From NCBI GenBank assembly GCA_020634435.1, contig JACKBS010000017.1, forward strand, positions 1-64,000: DNA of 64,000 bases, written 5' to 3'. Shown here one piece after another: positions 1 through 8,463 of the stretch (within the stretch, counting starts at the first letter, position 1; each line of letters opens with the position of its first letter). Origin of the DNA: Ardenticatenaceae bacterium (GTDB taxonomy: Bacteria > Chloroflexota > Anaerolineae > Promineifilales > Promineifilaceae). The notes under the pieces were generated by a model. The model was not told where the DNA came from. It saw nothing but the letters and a program-made list of their open reading frames with translations, and searched no databases. The position numbers and the translations under genes are program-made.

Positions 1-526
1 GCAGGTAGTCAGCAAAGAGGGGGCCATTGATCTCAAATTCGTAAATGGCGGAGATATAAACTGGCTTGCCCTCTTCTTTGAGGCGCACATTTTCGGCAGC
101 GTGCAGGTAAGCAGTTTGATCGGCCGTAGGCCCAACTAAGCCGAGGCTGTTTTCCAGCTCTGTTCGTTCGCCATTTTCCACCAGATAGAGCTTGGCCCCA
201 TCCTGTTCCAAGTTGATTGCCTGAGCGCTAACCCCGCCACCTTCCAAACGGAGGGAGATGGTGAATTGATCAACGGCCGATTTCTCACCGGAAAAATGGG
301 TATCAATCCGCGTCTCGCTTTGCCCGATGCTGGAGGGGTTGGCAAGAGGGATCAGGGTCTGTTCGATTTCGCCGGTGAAGCGGTAGGCGGCAACGACCGT
401 TAATCTGTCCTGAACGGCGGTGAGCGGGTTGGTTTCATGCGCGTGAATGGTAGGGATAATGAAGATGAGGGTGAGCGCGATGCTAAAGAACAGGATTGTA
501 TATTTAATCCGGCGGTATGTTTGCAT
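1..526 (-). CDS. Secreted or membrane-anchored protein, C-terminus beyond the window
   Basis: The minus strand is open from an ATG at 524-526 to the left edge (175 codons, no stop), so the 3' end lies outside the window. The protein begins MQTYRRIKYTILFFSIALTL and continues hydrophobic to about residue 27, ending in HAHE. This looks like a signal peptide with a basic n-region. The rest is soluble-looking and beta-rich, with no motif I recognise (for example RIDTHFSGEKSAVDQFTISL). The function is unknown; the likely location is extracytoplasmic. The next gene (705-3140) is on the same strand but 178 bases upstream, and I see nothing notable between them. The reading frame is secure; the function is not. 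Confidence 0.7.
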   Translation of the reverse strand, partial: MQTYRRIKYTILFFSIALTLIFIIPTIHAHETNPLTAVQDRLTVVAAYRFTGEIEQTLIPLANPSSIGQSETRIDTHFSGEKSAVDQFTISLRLEGGGVSAQAINLEQDGAKLYLVENGERTELENSLGLVGPTADQTAYLHAAENVRLKEEGKPVYISAIYEFEINGPLFADYL

Positions 527-704
527 GATGATCCTTGTGGCCACAAAAGTAACCATAAAAATATTGGTTGTCTGTTTCTGTTGTCTGTTTCTATTGTAGA
601 AGGTCGGCCGCGATCTGTGACTTGTACAAGGGGGTAAGTTTGGTACAGGTTTCAGAGGTAGTAGGACTAATTGACTAGCTGAGGGACACCCATGCTATCA
701 TCGC

Positions 705-3140
705 CTAAAGAAAGCCCTGGTTTTGGGCATAATCACGCAGTTCATAGCGATTTTGCAGTTGGAATCGTTCCAGCACTTGCCCAACGTGATATTTGACTGT
801 GCGTTCGCTAATATTCAGAGTGGCCGCGATTTCTCTGTTGGTTTTGCCCTGTGTAATTAATTCCAGAACCTGGTACTGACGACGAGTGAGAGTAACTTCA
901 TCAACCCCCTTCTCCTCATCTGCGATGTGTAACTTGGGTTCATCTTCATCGGCTTGAGCATATGCTGTTAGCAGGCGGGCAGCCAGTGACGGGGAAAGTA
1001 CCGTTTCTCCGCGCATGATCTCGGATAATAGGTTGAAGAATTGGGCGCTGTCCAGGCTCTTGAGCAGATAGCCGGAAGCACCATAGCGCAGGGCGTTGAA
1101 CAGCTTGTCTTCATCAGCGGCGACGGTCAACATCACAATTTTGATGGCGGGGTGTTTGGCCTTGATCTGTCTGGTTGCCTCCAGCCCGTCGCAAACCGGC
1201 ATTTCCACATCCATGAGGATGAGGTCGGGTTGAAGCTGGGCGGCCAAATCCTGCGCTTCACGGCCATTTCGCGCCGAACCGACAACCTCAATGCCGCGCG
1301 TGTGCAGCAGATTGCGTAACCCTTCAGCGTACAGGGTGTGATCGTCGGCAAGGAGAATGCGTAGGTTGGCAACGGCCGTTTCGTCAGCTTCACCTGCATC
1401 CACTGATGCCAGAACAAGGGGTAAGCGCACAATTACCTGCGTGCCCTGCCCTTCTTTGGTGCGAAATTCCAGCCGCCCGCCAACCGATTCCGCCCGTTCG
1501 CGCATGATGTTCAGGCCAAAGTGGGGATGCTCGTCTGCCACAGGAATTGCTGCGGGATCAAAGCCGCACCCGTTGTCGGCCACAATTGCCTGCACCTCCT
1601 GCTCATGTATAGTGATAAATAGTTGCGCTTCATCGACCCCAGCGTGTTTGCGGGCGTTGGTGAGCATCTCCTGCAAAATGCGCAGGAGTTGCAGGGTTAC
1701 ATCCGGCGTGAGCAGGCTGGAGAGATCGGCGTCCGGAAGGCTGGTTTGGACGGTGAAGTTGTGGCGTTCCTGTAACTGGGTGATGAACTGCGCCAGTAAG
1801 GTCGTCAGGGCCAACTCTTCCGCTTGATCAGATACCGATTCCTCCGTGCGGACGCCGAGAATGTATTGGCGCACGTTGCGGTTGGCCTCATGCGTGGCCG
1901 TAACCAGTTGCTGCAAAACCTGCTGCGTTTCATTGGCTTTGGCTTGCTGCAACAGTTCTTGCGCCGTCTGGGCCTGAACGCTGATATAGCCGATGAGCTG
2001 CCCCAAATTATCGTGCAGTTCGCGGCCGATGCGCTCCCGTTCTTCCAGCACCGCCACTTTTTGGCTACTGGTGAACAGTTCCTGGGTCAAACGTTGCTGC
2101 GCCTGCTCCGCCTGTTTGCGCGCGGTAATGTCGAAAAGAACCAGCACCTCGCCGCTTTGACGGCCGTTGCTGTCGGTGATGGGAGAGATTTGGACAAAGT
2201 AGTGGGCAGGAGTGGTTGCTTGCGGTCGTGTCACCATTACTTCTTGCCCAGTGGTTAACGGCCGTGTTAGCTGCGGCCAATCCATGAGCGCCTCGTTAAG
2301 CGGCCGGCCGATGACGGTTTGGGGAACGGCGGCGATCAGCTGCTGGGCGTTCGGGTTGAGGTCTACAATGCGACCGAGGTTATCCAGAATTATGATGCCT
2401 GCGGCGATATTTTGAACGATCAGATCATGGGCGATATGCACCATCTCAAAAGCCCCAAAGCGGAAAATGGCGAGAGCGAAGAAAATGCCGGAAAACAGCA
2501 GGAATAGGGGAATGGCATCGATTGTCTGGAAAACGTAGATGCTTAAAATACCTTGCAGTATCCACCCGGCGAGGGGCATAAACCCGCCGAGTGCCATCAG
2601 GAGCGCCTGCCGTCGATAGAGTGCGGGGGTGGTGCGGTAGTAATTGAAGAGCAGCGCGACGCTGGTCGAAATCATCAGGCTGGGACCGAGGGCATACACC
2701 CAGAAGAAAAAGTTTTGGTCCGCGCGTGACTCCGGGCTGCCGGGTTCGATCCATAACTCTGCCCAGTACCAGTGATGCCAATCGTTGGTGAGGACAACGG
2801 CCGTTACCACCACACAGAAGGCGATGAGAGTAAAGCGTAACGGCCGTGTCAGCCACTTTTCATGATTTGTCAGCCGCAGCACCAGCACAAACCAAAGCAC
2901 CGGGCCGGAAGTATTGCCGAAATATTTCATCTGTGCCCAAAATATTTTGGCTTCCAAACTGTCGCTGAGGAGTTCAAGCATATAGCAAGCCGTCCAGAAA
3001 GAGAGGGCGACCATCATCCAGCCGAAGGTGGTGGTGATGGCTGTCCTGCGACCGCGAAAGGCATAGCCGGCAAGTCCAAGGCTAATGATTAGCGAGCAGA
3101 CAAAGGGCCAGAGATAGGGCGTGTATGTCCATTGAACCAT
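705..3140 (-). CDS. Single-chain sensor histidine kinase/LuxR-type response regulator (NarX-NarL-like fusion)
   Basis: An 811-residue protein carrying a complete two-component system. Residues 1-230 hold seven hydrophobic segments like the 7TM sensor region of histidine kinases. Residues 235-340 form a PAS domain (ending VLVLFDITARKQAEQ). A HisKA_3 dimerisation box has the phospho-acceptor His at about 376 (GRELHDNLGQ). The HATPase region has an N-box near 495 (MLTNARKHA) and a DNGCGF loop near 522. A receiver domain starts near 594, with acidic pair DD 599-600, acceptor Asp about 644 (ILMDVEMP) and Lys about 694. A LuxR helix-turn-helix occupies 745-811 (GKTNREIAATLNISERTVKY). Kinase and regulator are normally separate genes in this family; here they are one chain, so phosphotransfer is probably intramolecular. 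A membrane-tethered DNA-binding output is implied. The signal is unknown. Confidence 0.93.
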   Translation of the reverse strand: MVQWTYTPYLWPFVCSLIISLGLAGYAFRGRRTAITTTFGWMMVALSFWTACYMLELLSDSLEAKIFWAQMKYFGNTSGPVLWFVLVLRLTNHEKWLTRPLRFTLIAFCVVVTAVVLTNDWHHWYWAELWIEPGSPESRADQNFFFWVYALGPSLMISTSVALLFNYYRTTPALYRRQALLMALGGFMPLAGWILQGILSIYVFQTIDAIPLFLLFSGIFFALAIFRFGAFEMVHIAHDLIVQNIAAGIIILDNLGRIVDLNPNAQQLIAAVPQTVIGRPLNEALMDWPQLTRPLTTGQEVMVTRPQATTPAHYFVQISPITDSNGRQSGEVLVLFDITARKQAEQAQQRLTQELFTSSQKVAVLEERERIGRELHDNLGQLIGYISVQAQTAQELLQQAKANETQQVLQQLVTATHEANRNVRQYILGVRTEESVSDQAEELALTTLLAQFITQLQERHNFTVQTSLPDADLSSLLTPDVTLQLLRILQEMLTNARKHAGVDEAQLFITIHEQEVQAIVADNGCGFDPAAIPVADEHPHFGLNIMRERAESVGGRLEFRTKEGQGTQVIVRLPLVLASVDAGEADETAVANLRILLADDHTLYAEGLRNLLHTRGIEVVGSARNGREAQDLAAQLQPDLILMDVEMPVCDGLEATRQIKAKHPAIKIVMLTVAADEDKLFNALRYGASGYLLKSLDSAQFFNLLSEIMRGETVLSPSLAARLLTAYAQADEDEPKLHIADEEKGVDEVTLTRRQYQVLELITQGKTNREIAATLNISERTVKYHVGQVLERFQLQNRYELRDYAQNQGFL

Positions 3141-3382
3141 GCTGGTATTTTAGCATGATTCTTCCCGTCGATGGGGAAGACACCCCATCCGTTGTAGCGA
3201 GGAAAGGGCGCCGCATCGGGGTCATACACTTGCGTTGGCCGCTCAAAGAGATCGCTCAGCATGGGGTCTGGTTCGTTTTCAGGTAAACGGGATAAATCAG
3301 AAATATCGTCCCCCGCAAGGATAGTTTCCCACAGCTTCCCAATCGGGGCCACCGGGTTAATTTGAACTCGCGTGAACATCAT
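3089..3382 (-). CDS. Small hypothetical protein (97 aa), uncertain
   Basis: An open frame of 97 codons just upstream of the sensor gene, overlapping its first 52 bases in another frame. The translation has ordinary composition: MMFTRVQINPVAPIGKLWET, then acidic and proline-rich stretches (DISDLSRLPENEPDPMLSDL). No family recognised. The overlap with the kinase start is long for a real gene pair. Either the 3' end is fortuitous, the kinase starts further in, or this is a decayed gene. I keep it because composition over 3160-3382 looks protein-like and nothing else explains the stretch. Confidence 0.35.
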   Translation of the reverse strand: MMFTRVQINPVAPIGKLWETILAGDDISDLSRLPENEPDPMLSDLFERPTQVYDPDAAPFPRYNGWGVFPIDGKNHAKIPAWFNGHTRPISGPLSAR

Positions 3383-3441
3383 AACAAATTCATATATTCA
3401 TGATAATACCATTTCTACTTTAACGGCTTTGGAACCAACAT

Positions 3442-3475
3442 AAAAAGCACTTCTGATTTTTCAGAAGTGCTTTTT
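3442..3475. terminator. Perfect bidirectional intrinsic terminator after gyrB
   Basis: Arms AAAAAGCACTTCTGA (3442-3456) and TCAGAAGTGCTTTTT (3461-3475) pair perfectly over 15 bp around a TTTT loop, with A/T tracts on both sides. It lies 180 bases past the gyrB stop on the minus strand and should end that transcript. Confidence 0.85.
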
Positions 3476-3503
3476 AGAGCCTTGAAATTAGTTCAAATAG
3501 GAC

Positions 3504-3643
3504 AATCTCATCGGCAATGAAACAAGTTGAAAGTCTTCAAAAATAGTGTTTTTAGGCCAATCTCACTCTGAATGAAATCCCGATCTCACCTTAAATGAAA
3601 TGAATCCCAACTTGTGTGAAATGAGTCTCAATTTGAGTGAAAT
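3504..3643. repeat. Degenerate 20-nt repeat, five units, 3' of gyrB
   Basis: Five related 20-mers lie at 3504-3523, 3559-3578, 3582-3601, 3603-3622 and 3624-3643. They share an RRTCTCA start and a TGAAAY end (for example AATCTCACTCTGAATGAAAT, then GATCTCACCTTAAATGAAAT). The last four are spaced 21-23 bases, about two helical turns. The block sits between the gyrB stop codon and its terminator. I do not recognise the family; protein-binding sites or a decayed mobile-element end are both possible. Confidence 0.6.
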
Positions 3644-3652
3644 CCTACAAAA

Positions 3653-5587
3653 TTACACGTCCAGATTGCGGACCTCGCTGCTGTGGGTCATGATGAAACG
3701 TTTGCGGGGCCCTACTTCGCTGCCCATGAGCATATCGAAGGTTGTATCGGCAACTACCGCATCCTCGATAGTGACCTGTAGCAGCATTCGCTCGGCCGGG
3801 TCCATCGTGGTTTCCCACAGTTGTTCCGGGTTCATTTCGCCCAGACCCTTGTAACGCTGCAAGCTGTATTTCTTACCAGCTTTTTGCAGCTCTTTCAGCA
3901 AGTCCTGGTTCTGTGCTTCTGTGTAGGCGTAATGCATCTCTTTGCCCGACTTCAGGCTGTAGAGCGGCGGCTGGGCAATGTAGAGATGGCCTTTTTCGAT
4001 GAGGGTTGGCATGTAGCGGAAGAAGAAGGTGAGCAGCAGGGTTCGGATGTGGCTGCCGTCTACGTCAGCGTCACACATGATGATGATACGGCCGTATCTC
4101 AAATTGCTCGCATCAAATGTTTCCCCAATCCCGGTGCCCAACGCCGAAATCATCGCTTTCACTTCATTGTTAGCCAGAATCTTGTCCAGGCGAGCCCGCT
4201 CCGTGTTGAGGATTTTACCGCGCAGGGGTAGGATGGCCTGAAAATGCCGGTCGCGGCCTTGCTTGGCGCTACCACCGGCCGAGTCACCCTCGACGATGTA
4301 CAGTTCGCATTTGTTTGGGTCGCGCTCAGAGCAATCGGCCAGTTTGCCGGGCAGGGTGAGGCTTTCCAGAGCGCTTTTGCGCATCACCAGTTCACGGGCC
4401 TTGCGAGCCGCATCACGCGCGCGCGAGCTGGTGAGGCAGCGCTCGATGATCTTCTTGGCCTCGCGCGGATTTTCTTCCAGGTAAAGGCCAAAAGCATCGG
4501 CCGTCACGCCGGCCACAATGCCGGCCACTTCAGCGTTCATCAGCTTCACTTTGGTCTGGCTTTCAAACTGCGGATCAGGGTGCTTGACGCTGACCACGGT
4601 GGTGAGACCTTCGCGCGTGTCGTCGCTGGAGAAGTTGGTGTCTTTTTCCTTGAGGAAATTATTTTTGCGGGCGTAGGTGTTGATAACGCGGGTAACGGCC
4701 GTACGCACACCGGTTAAATGGGTACCACCGTCGGGTGTGTGGATGGTGTTGGCAAAGGCAAATTCCGAAATAGCGATGCCTTCGGTGTACTGCATGGCCA
4801 CTTCTACCTCAATGCCGTCTACTTCTTTTTGGTCGTACACTGGGTCATGAATTGGTTTGCGGTTCCGGTTCAGGTAGCGCACAAACGATTTGACGCCGCC
4901 CTCAAAGTAGAAACTCATCTCGCGTGCGGGAGACGGCCGTTCATCACGCAGCCGCAGAAAAACACCGCTGGTGACAAACGCCATTTCGCGGAAGCGGTTC
5001 AACAAAGTCTCAAAACGATACGTTGCTTCTGCTTCAAAAATACCCTTGTCGAACTTGAAGTGAGTGGTCGTGCCGGTTGGCTCATCCTTACCCAGCTTGC
5101 CAATTTTCTTCACTGGGGCATCGGGAATACCCCGCTGGTAACGTTGAAACCAGACCGCACCCTCGCGCCGTACCGTCACTTCCATCCATTCGGACAAAGC
5201 GTTGACGGCTGCGGCACCCACGCCGTGCAAACCACCGGACACTTTGTAAGCGTCGTTGTCAAACTTACCACCGGCATGAAGGGTAGTATGTACCAATTCT
5301 AGAGCCGATACTTTTTCGGTGGGGTGGAGGGCTACGGGGATACCGACACCATCATCCTGCACGCTGATGCTGTCGTCTTCATGAATGGTCACTTCAATAC
5401 GGCCGCATCGGCCAGCCAGCGCTTCGTCGATGGAGTTGTCTACAATTTCGTAGACGAGGTGGTGCAGTGCTTTAACATCGGTGCCGCCCACATACATACC
5501 AGGGCGACGACGGACAGCTTCCAGACCCTTGAGGACCTGGATGCTGCTGGCATCATATTTTCTTTCCGCTTCGGTTTTTTTTGCCAT
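3653..5587 (-). CDS. gyrB: DNA gyrase subunit B
   Basis: A 644-residue type IIA topoisomerase ATPase subunit, the usual length for GyrB without the enterobacterial insert. Seen: GHKL ATPase with YEIVDN (Glu 47, Asn 51), DDGVGIP 78-84 and SGGLHGVGAAAVNALS; transducer; TOPRIM with EGDSAGG 433-439 and DADVDGSHIR from 506; ILPLRGKILN and IAQPPLY; C-terminal end VRNLDV, typical of GyrB. ParE is the alternative, but the ILPLRGKILN context and C-terminus favour GyrB. The start is the ATG at 5585-5587 (MAKKTEAERKYD), preceded by AGGAAC with 7-nt spacing; the frame is open 18 codons further upstream but without a ribosome site. gyrA is not in the window. With GyrA it introduces negative supercoils using ATP. 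Confidence 0.97.
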   Translation of the reverse strand: MAKKTEAERKYDASSIQVLKGLEAVRRRPGMYVGGTDVKALHHLVYEIVDNSIDEALAGRCGRIEVTIHEDDSISVQDDGVGIPVALHPTEKVSALELVHTTLHAGGKFDNDAYKVSGGLHGVGAAAVNALSEWMEVTVRREGAVWFQRYQRGIPDAPVKKIGKLGKDEPTGTTTHFKFDKGIFEAEATYRFETLLNRFREMAFVTSGVFLRLRDERPSPAREMSFYFEGGVKSFVRYLNRNRKPIHDPVYDQKEVDGIEVEVAMQYTEGIAISEFAFANTIHTPDGGTHLTGVRTAVTRVINTYARKNNFLKEKDTNFSSDDTREGLTTVVSVKHPDPQFESQTKVKLMNAEVAGIVAGVTADAFGLYLEENPREAKKIIERCLTSSRARDAARKARELVMRKSALESLTLPGKLADCSERDPNKCELYIVEGDSAGGSAKQGRDRHFQAILPLRGKILNTERARLDKILANNEVKAMISALGTGIGETFDASNLRYGRIIIMCDADVDGSHIRTLLLTFFFRYMPTLIEKGHLYIAQPPLYSLKSGKEMHYAYTEAQNQDLLKELQKAGKKYSLQRYKGLGEMNPEQLWETTMDPAERMLLQVTIEDAVVADTTFDMLMGSEVGPRKRFIMTHSSEVRNLDV

Positions 5588-5743
5588 GAAACGTTCCTTA
5601 TTTACGCTAGACGGGCAAAACTCAACCATCTGTTGCCTCAATTAGGGGCAGCGCATCTGGCTGTTCGCTTGTCGTTGAAAGGGTACAAATCAGGAGAAAT
5701 TCAGCTTATTTTGCCTCGTTTTGAACTCATTTTACGAGACATA

Positions 5744-5752
5744 ATTCTATCA
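5744..5752 (-). promoter_or_regulatory. Possible extended -10 promoter for gyrB
   Basis: On the minus strand TGATAGAAT reads as an extended -10 element (TGnTATAAT type), about 155 bases upstream of the gyrB start. No convincing -35 box lies 17 bases further up. The rest of the 5588-5874 gap shows no gene. Confidence 0.35.
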
Positions 5753-5790
5753 CATTTGTTCTAAAGTGGGTAGGAAATGAAGGGGGAGTA

Positions 5791-6066
5791 CAGGGTTTTT
5801 CCAAAGTCGAAAAAAGAATCTCAAATTGTTAAAGTGGTAGTGACCAAACAAACCACAACACAAAAGAGATTCTCATGCACAATATTACATTAGCCGGACT
5901 AGATAGTACATATCCATCATTTGACATCCAGGAACTCATGACACAGTTTGAAGCTGTGAACGACCAGCGAAAGGCACAAGGTATCCGATACAAACTACCC
6001 TGTCTGCTAGCCATGATACTCCTGGCAAAGTTAGCGGGAGAAACCAAGCCATCAAGCATAGCCGCT
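5791..6066 (+). mobile_element. Left fragment of an ISAs1-like element
   Basis: CAGGGTTTTTCCAAAGTCG at 5791 resembles an IS end. After it, an ATG at 5875 begins about 62 residues like the N-terminal region of ISAs1-type DDE transposases: FDIQELMTQFEAVNDQRKAQ, then GIRYKLPCLLAMILLAKLAG, then KPSSIA. That is the family's usual helical domain preceding the catalytic part. No catalytic domain follows: from about 6060 the frame runs into pyrD sequence. The element is a relic. The terminal repeat assignment is tentative. Confidence 0.65.
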
Positions 6067-6863
6067 GGCTTCGACAAAGACGTGCGCGTGGTGCCCGGTT
6101 TGGCGGCGCTCGGCTTTGGCCACATCGAGGTGGGCACACTGACGCCGCGCCCGCAGGCGGGCAATCCGCGCCCGCGCATCTTTCGCCTGCCGGAGGATGG
6201 CGCGATTATCAACCGGATGGGCTTCCCCAACGGTGGTGTGCAGGCGGCACTACCCCGGCTGCAAAAGCTGGCCGCAAAGCCGCACGACTATATTCTAGGC
6301 GTCAGCCTGGGCAAGCAAAAAGAGACGCCGCTGACGGAAGCGGCAGAGGATTACAAAGCCGTGATGCAGGTGGTGTATCCGTTTGCCGATTATTTGGCGG
6401 TGAACATAAGCTCACCCAACACGCCGGGGCTGCGCGAGCTGCAAGGCGGGGATTATTTGGGTCAGCTGCTGGGGGCGCTGGTGGCTGAGAACGAGAAATT
6501 GGCGAAGGTGTACAACGTTGGGAAACGGCCGTTATGCATCAAAATTGCCCCGGATTTGTCGCTGGACGAACTGGATGAAATTTTAACGGCCGTTCAAGAC
6601 AACCAGATTGACGCCATTATTGCTACCAACACCACCATCGGCCGCGACGGGCTGTGCTCGCCCAACCAACAGGAGACGGGGGGCTTGAGTGGGCTGCCGC
6701 TGCGGGAAAAAAGTACGGAGATAATTGCGCACATTTGGCGGGTGACAAACGGCCGTTGACGTGCAGGCTAAGCTAGACGCCGGAGCCGGTCTCGCACAGC
6801 TCTACACCAGCCTCATCTACGAAGGTCCTTGTCTTCCACGCTACATTCTCCCCGAACTGGCAC
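5875..6863 (+). pseudogene. pyrD: Chimeric, broken dihydroorotate dehydrogenase fused behind a transposase fragment
   Basis: The 294-codon ORF 5875-6759 is an in-frame chimera. Residues 1-62 are transposase-like. From AAGFDKDVRVV (about 64) on, the sequence is class 2 (quinone) dihydroorotate dehydrogenase: ALGFGHIEVGTLTPRPQ, NRMGFPNGG, VNISSPNTPGLRELQ, IKIAPDLS, ATNTTIGR, GGLSGLPLREKSTEII. The enzyme's own N-terminus, including the membrane-association region, is missing. A stop occurs at 6757-6759 (VTNGR*). The reading then resumes in another frame at 6758 with DVQAKLDAGAGLAQLYTSLI. About ten codons are missing between the two parts, including the glycine-rich phosphate-binding segment (IIGVGGI in relatives). 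So it has 5' replacement, internal deletion and frameshift, and is almost certainly inactive for pyrimidine synthesis. A functional pyrD would have to be elsewhere. Confidence 0.88.
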
Positions 6864-6992
6864 TATCTCCCCAAATTAGGCAATCAAGGGATCGTTTTTC
6901 TGGCAACTGACTTGATCGTTATTTTAATTCTGCCTAACGCCTACTTATCCTACATCGAGGAGCGAGCCAGCACCTTTGCTATTTACCAGTAA
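6831..6992 (+). pseudogene. C-terminal fragment of an unidentified membrane protein
   Basis: Right after the pyrD remnant, a different frame stays open to a TAA at 6990-6992. It reads VFHATFSPNWHYLPKLGNQG and then a strongly hydrophobic stretch (IVFLATDLIVILILPNAYL), ending YIEERASTFAIYQ. It has no start codon and looks like the tail of a membrane protein joined to pyrD by a deletion. Family not recognised. Together with the pyrD damage it suggests repeated rearrangement at this locus. Confidence 0.45.
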
Positions 6993-7299
6993 GTTTCAAT
7001 AAAGACCTATCTCTTGGTCAGGTTGACGTGATGTTGGTTACACACTAGAACCTAACAAAAAACACCTGCATTGATTTACTATCTATTTGCCGTTTGCCAA
7101 AAGCTTTGTCAAAGTGGTTGACTTGGTCGCTTGTGATATAAGGTGTCAAAATTGGCGAGTTTAAATTTAGGTTTCATTTATTTGATGTCCAATAGTGATT
7201 GACCAAATCCAAGTCTATACCTGAATGAGTAGGAGGATAAAGAATAATCCTTATCTTCCCAGTTGTTATTTTGCCTCTCTCAATTATGTGTAAAAGGCT
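6993..7299. other. AT-rich gene-free stretch between pseudogenes and IS
   Basis: About 300 bases with visibly lower GC than the neighbouring genes and no ORF, palindrome or terminator that I can support. Probably decayed sequence flanking the insertion element. Confidence 0.5.
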
Positions 7300-7403
7300 A
7301 GACATAATCTGACACTGCTGACCTAACTGACAATAGCATGAGCTGTTGGTTCGGACTTGTTTTCTAGCTGTGGAAACAAGTCGTCAATCACCTTTTCTCG
7401 CGC

Positions 7404-8428
7404 CTAGTGCTTCGTCTCTGAAAACGTTTGATATGGCGTTCGTCCGTAACAATACTTGCCTGTATGTGTTCGCTCCTGATTATACAATTCTAGCCACTGA
7501 TCCAAATCTGTCTGTAGTTCTTTCAAAGTGCGATAGATTTTCTTGCGAAAAGCGACCTGGTAGAACTCATTCTTGATGGTGCGATGGAAACGCTCGCAAA
7601 TGCCGTTGGTCTGTGGGCTTTTGGCCTTGGTTCGCGTGTGGTCGATGTCTTCAATGGCCAGGTACAACTGATATTCGTGATTTTCCAGGCGGCCGCAATA
7701 CTCGGTGCCCTGATCTGTCAGAATCCGCAACAAGGGCACTTCTTGGGATTCAAACCAAGGCAAAACGCGATCATTGAGCAAGTCAGCGGCCGTAATGGCG
7801 TGCTTCTGGGTGTAAAGCTTGGCGAAGGCCACTTTAGTGTAGGTATCGATGAAGGTCTGCTGGTAAATACGGCCCACGCCTTTGATGGTGCCAACGTAAT
7901 AGGTGTCTTGGGCGCCTAGATAACCGGGATGAGCTGTTTCAATCTCACCGTGCGCCTCTCGTTCTTCTTTGGCTTTTTCCAGTGCTTGTAGCTGCGCTTC
8001 CGTCAGGATGAGATTTTCTTCAGCCACCCGTTTTTCCAAAGCCTTTAGGCGTTTCTTGAAGGTTTCAGGTCATGGCGCAGCCAGATCGAGCGCACACCAC
8101 TCGCTGAAACAAAGGCGCCCTTTTTCTGTAGTTCATTGGAGGCACGCAACTGGCCGTAAGCTGGATTCTCAAAGGCAAACTCAATAACAGCAGCCTCGAC
8201 CGCCGGCGCCACCCTGTTTTTGACGTTTGGTTGGCGCCGGCTTATCTCCCGCAAACCTTCCTCACCGTGCTCATCGTACAGCTCTTTGAAGCGATAGAAG
8301 CTGTCGCGGGAGTAGCCCATCACCCGGCAGGCCTGACTAACATTGCCCAATTCTCTGGCTAGATTTAACAGCCCCAACTTGTTCTTGAAGTAACTGAAAC
8401 TTTTCAAAAATGAGGAATCGTGCATCAT
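7404..8428 (-). pseudogene. IS481-family transposase, disrupted by insertion and a 1-nt frameshift
   Basis: Two adjoining frames make one transposase. The upstream part (8428 down to 8045) has the helix-turn-helix LLNLARELGNVSQACRVMGY and ends SIWLRHDLKPSRNA*. The downstream part (to 7404) continues in another frame, FKKRLKALEKRVAEENLILT. The true reading is RHDLETFKKRLKALE, so about one base was lost near 8068. The rve-type catalytic domain shows FIDTYTKVAF, ILTDQGTEYCG and NGICERFHRTIKNEF, fitting the DDE residues, and the C-terminal YCYGRTPYQTF. The original N-terminus survives on the far side of the IS5-like insertion: an ATG at 9351-9353 behind AAGGAGTGTC, reading MKAEEKIIKELD. Non-functional. 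Confidence 0.85.
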
Positions 8429-8463
8429 GGTTGTTGACAAATAACTTAAAAAGGAGTTCAACC

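Noticed and set aside
2735..2760. GGGTTCGATCC resembling a tRNA T-arm
   Set aside because: It lies within the sensor kinase coding frame and no acceptor stem or anticodon arm can be folded around it. No tRNA was found elsewhere.
3504..3643. Possible CRISPR array
   Set aside because: Units are divergent, spacers are only 1-3 bases in the last four units, and no cas genes are present.
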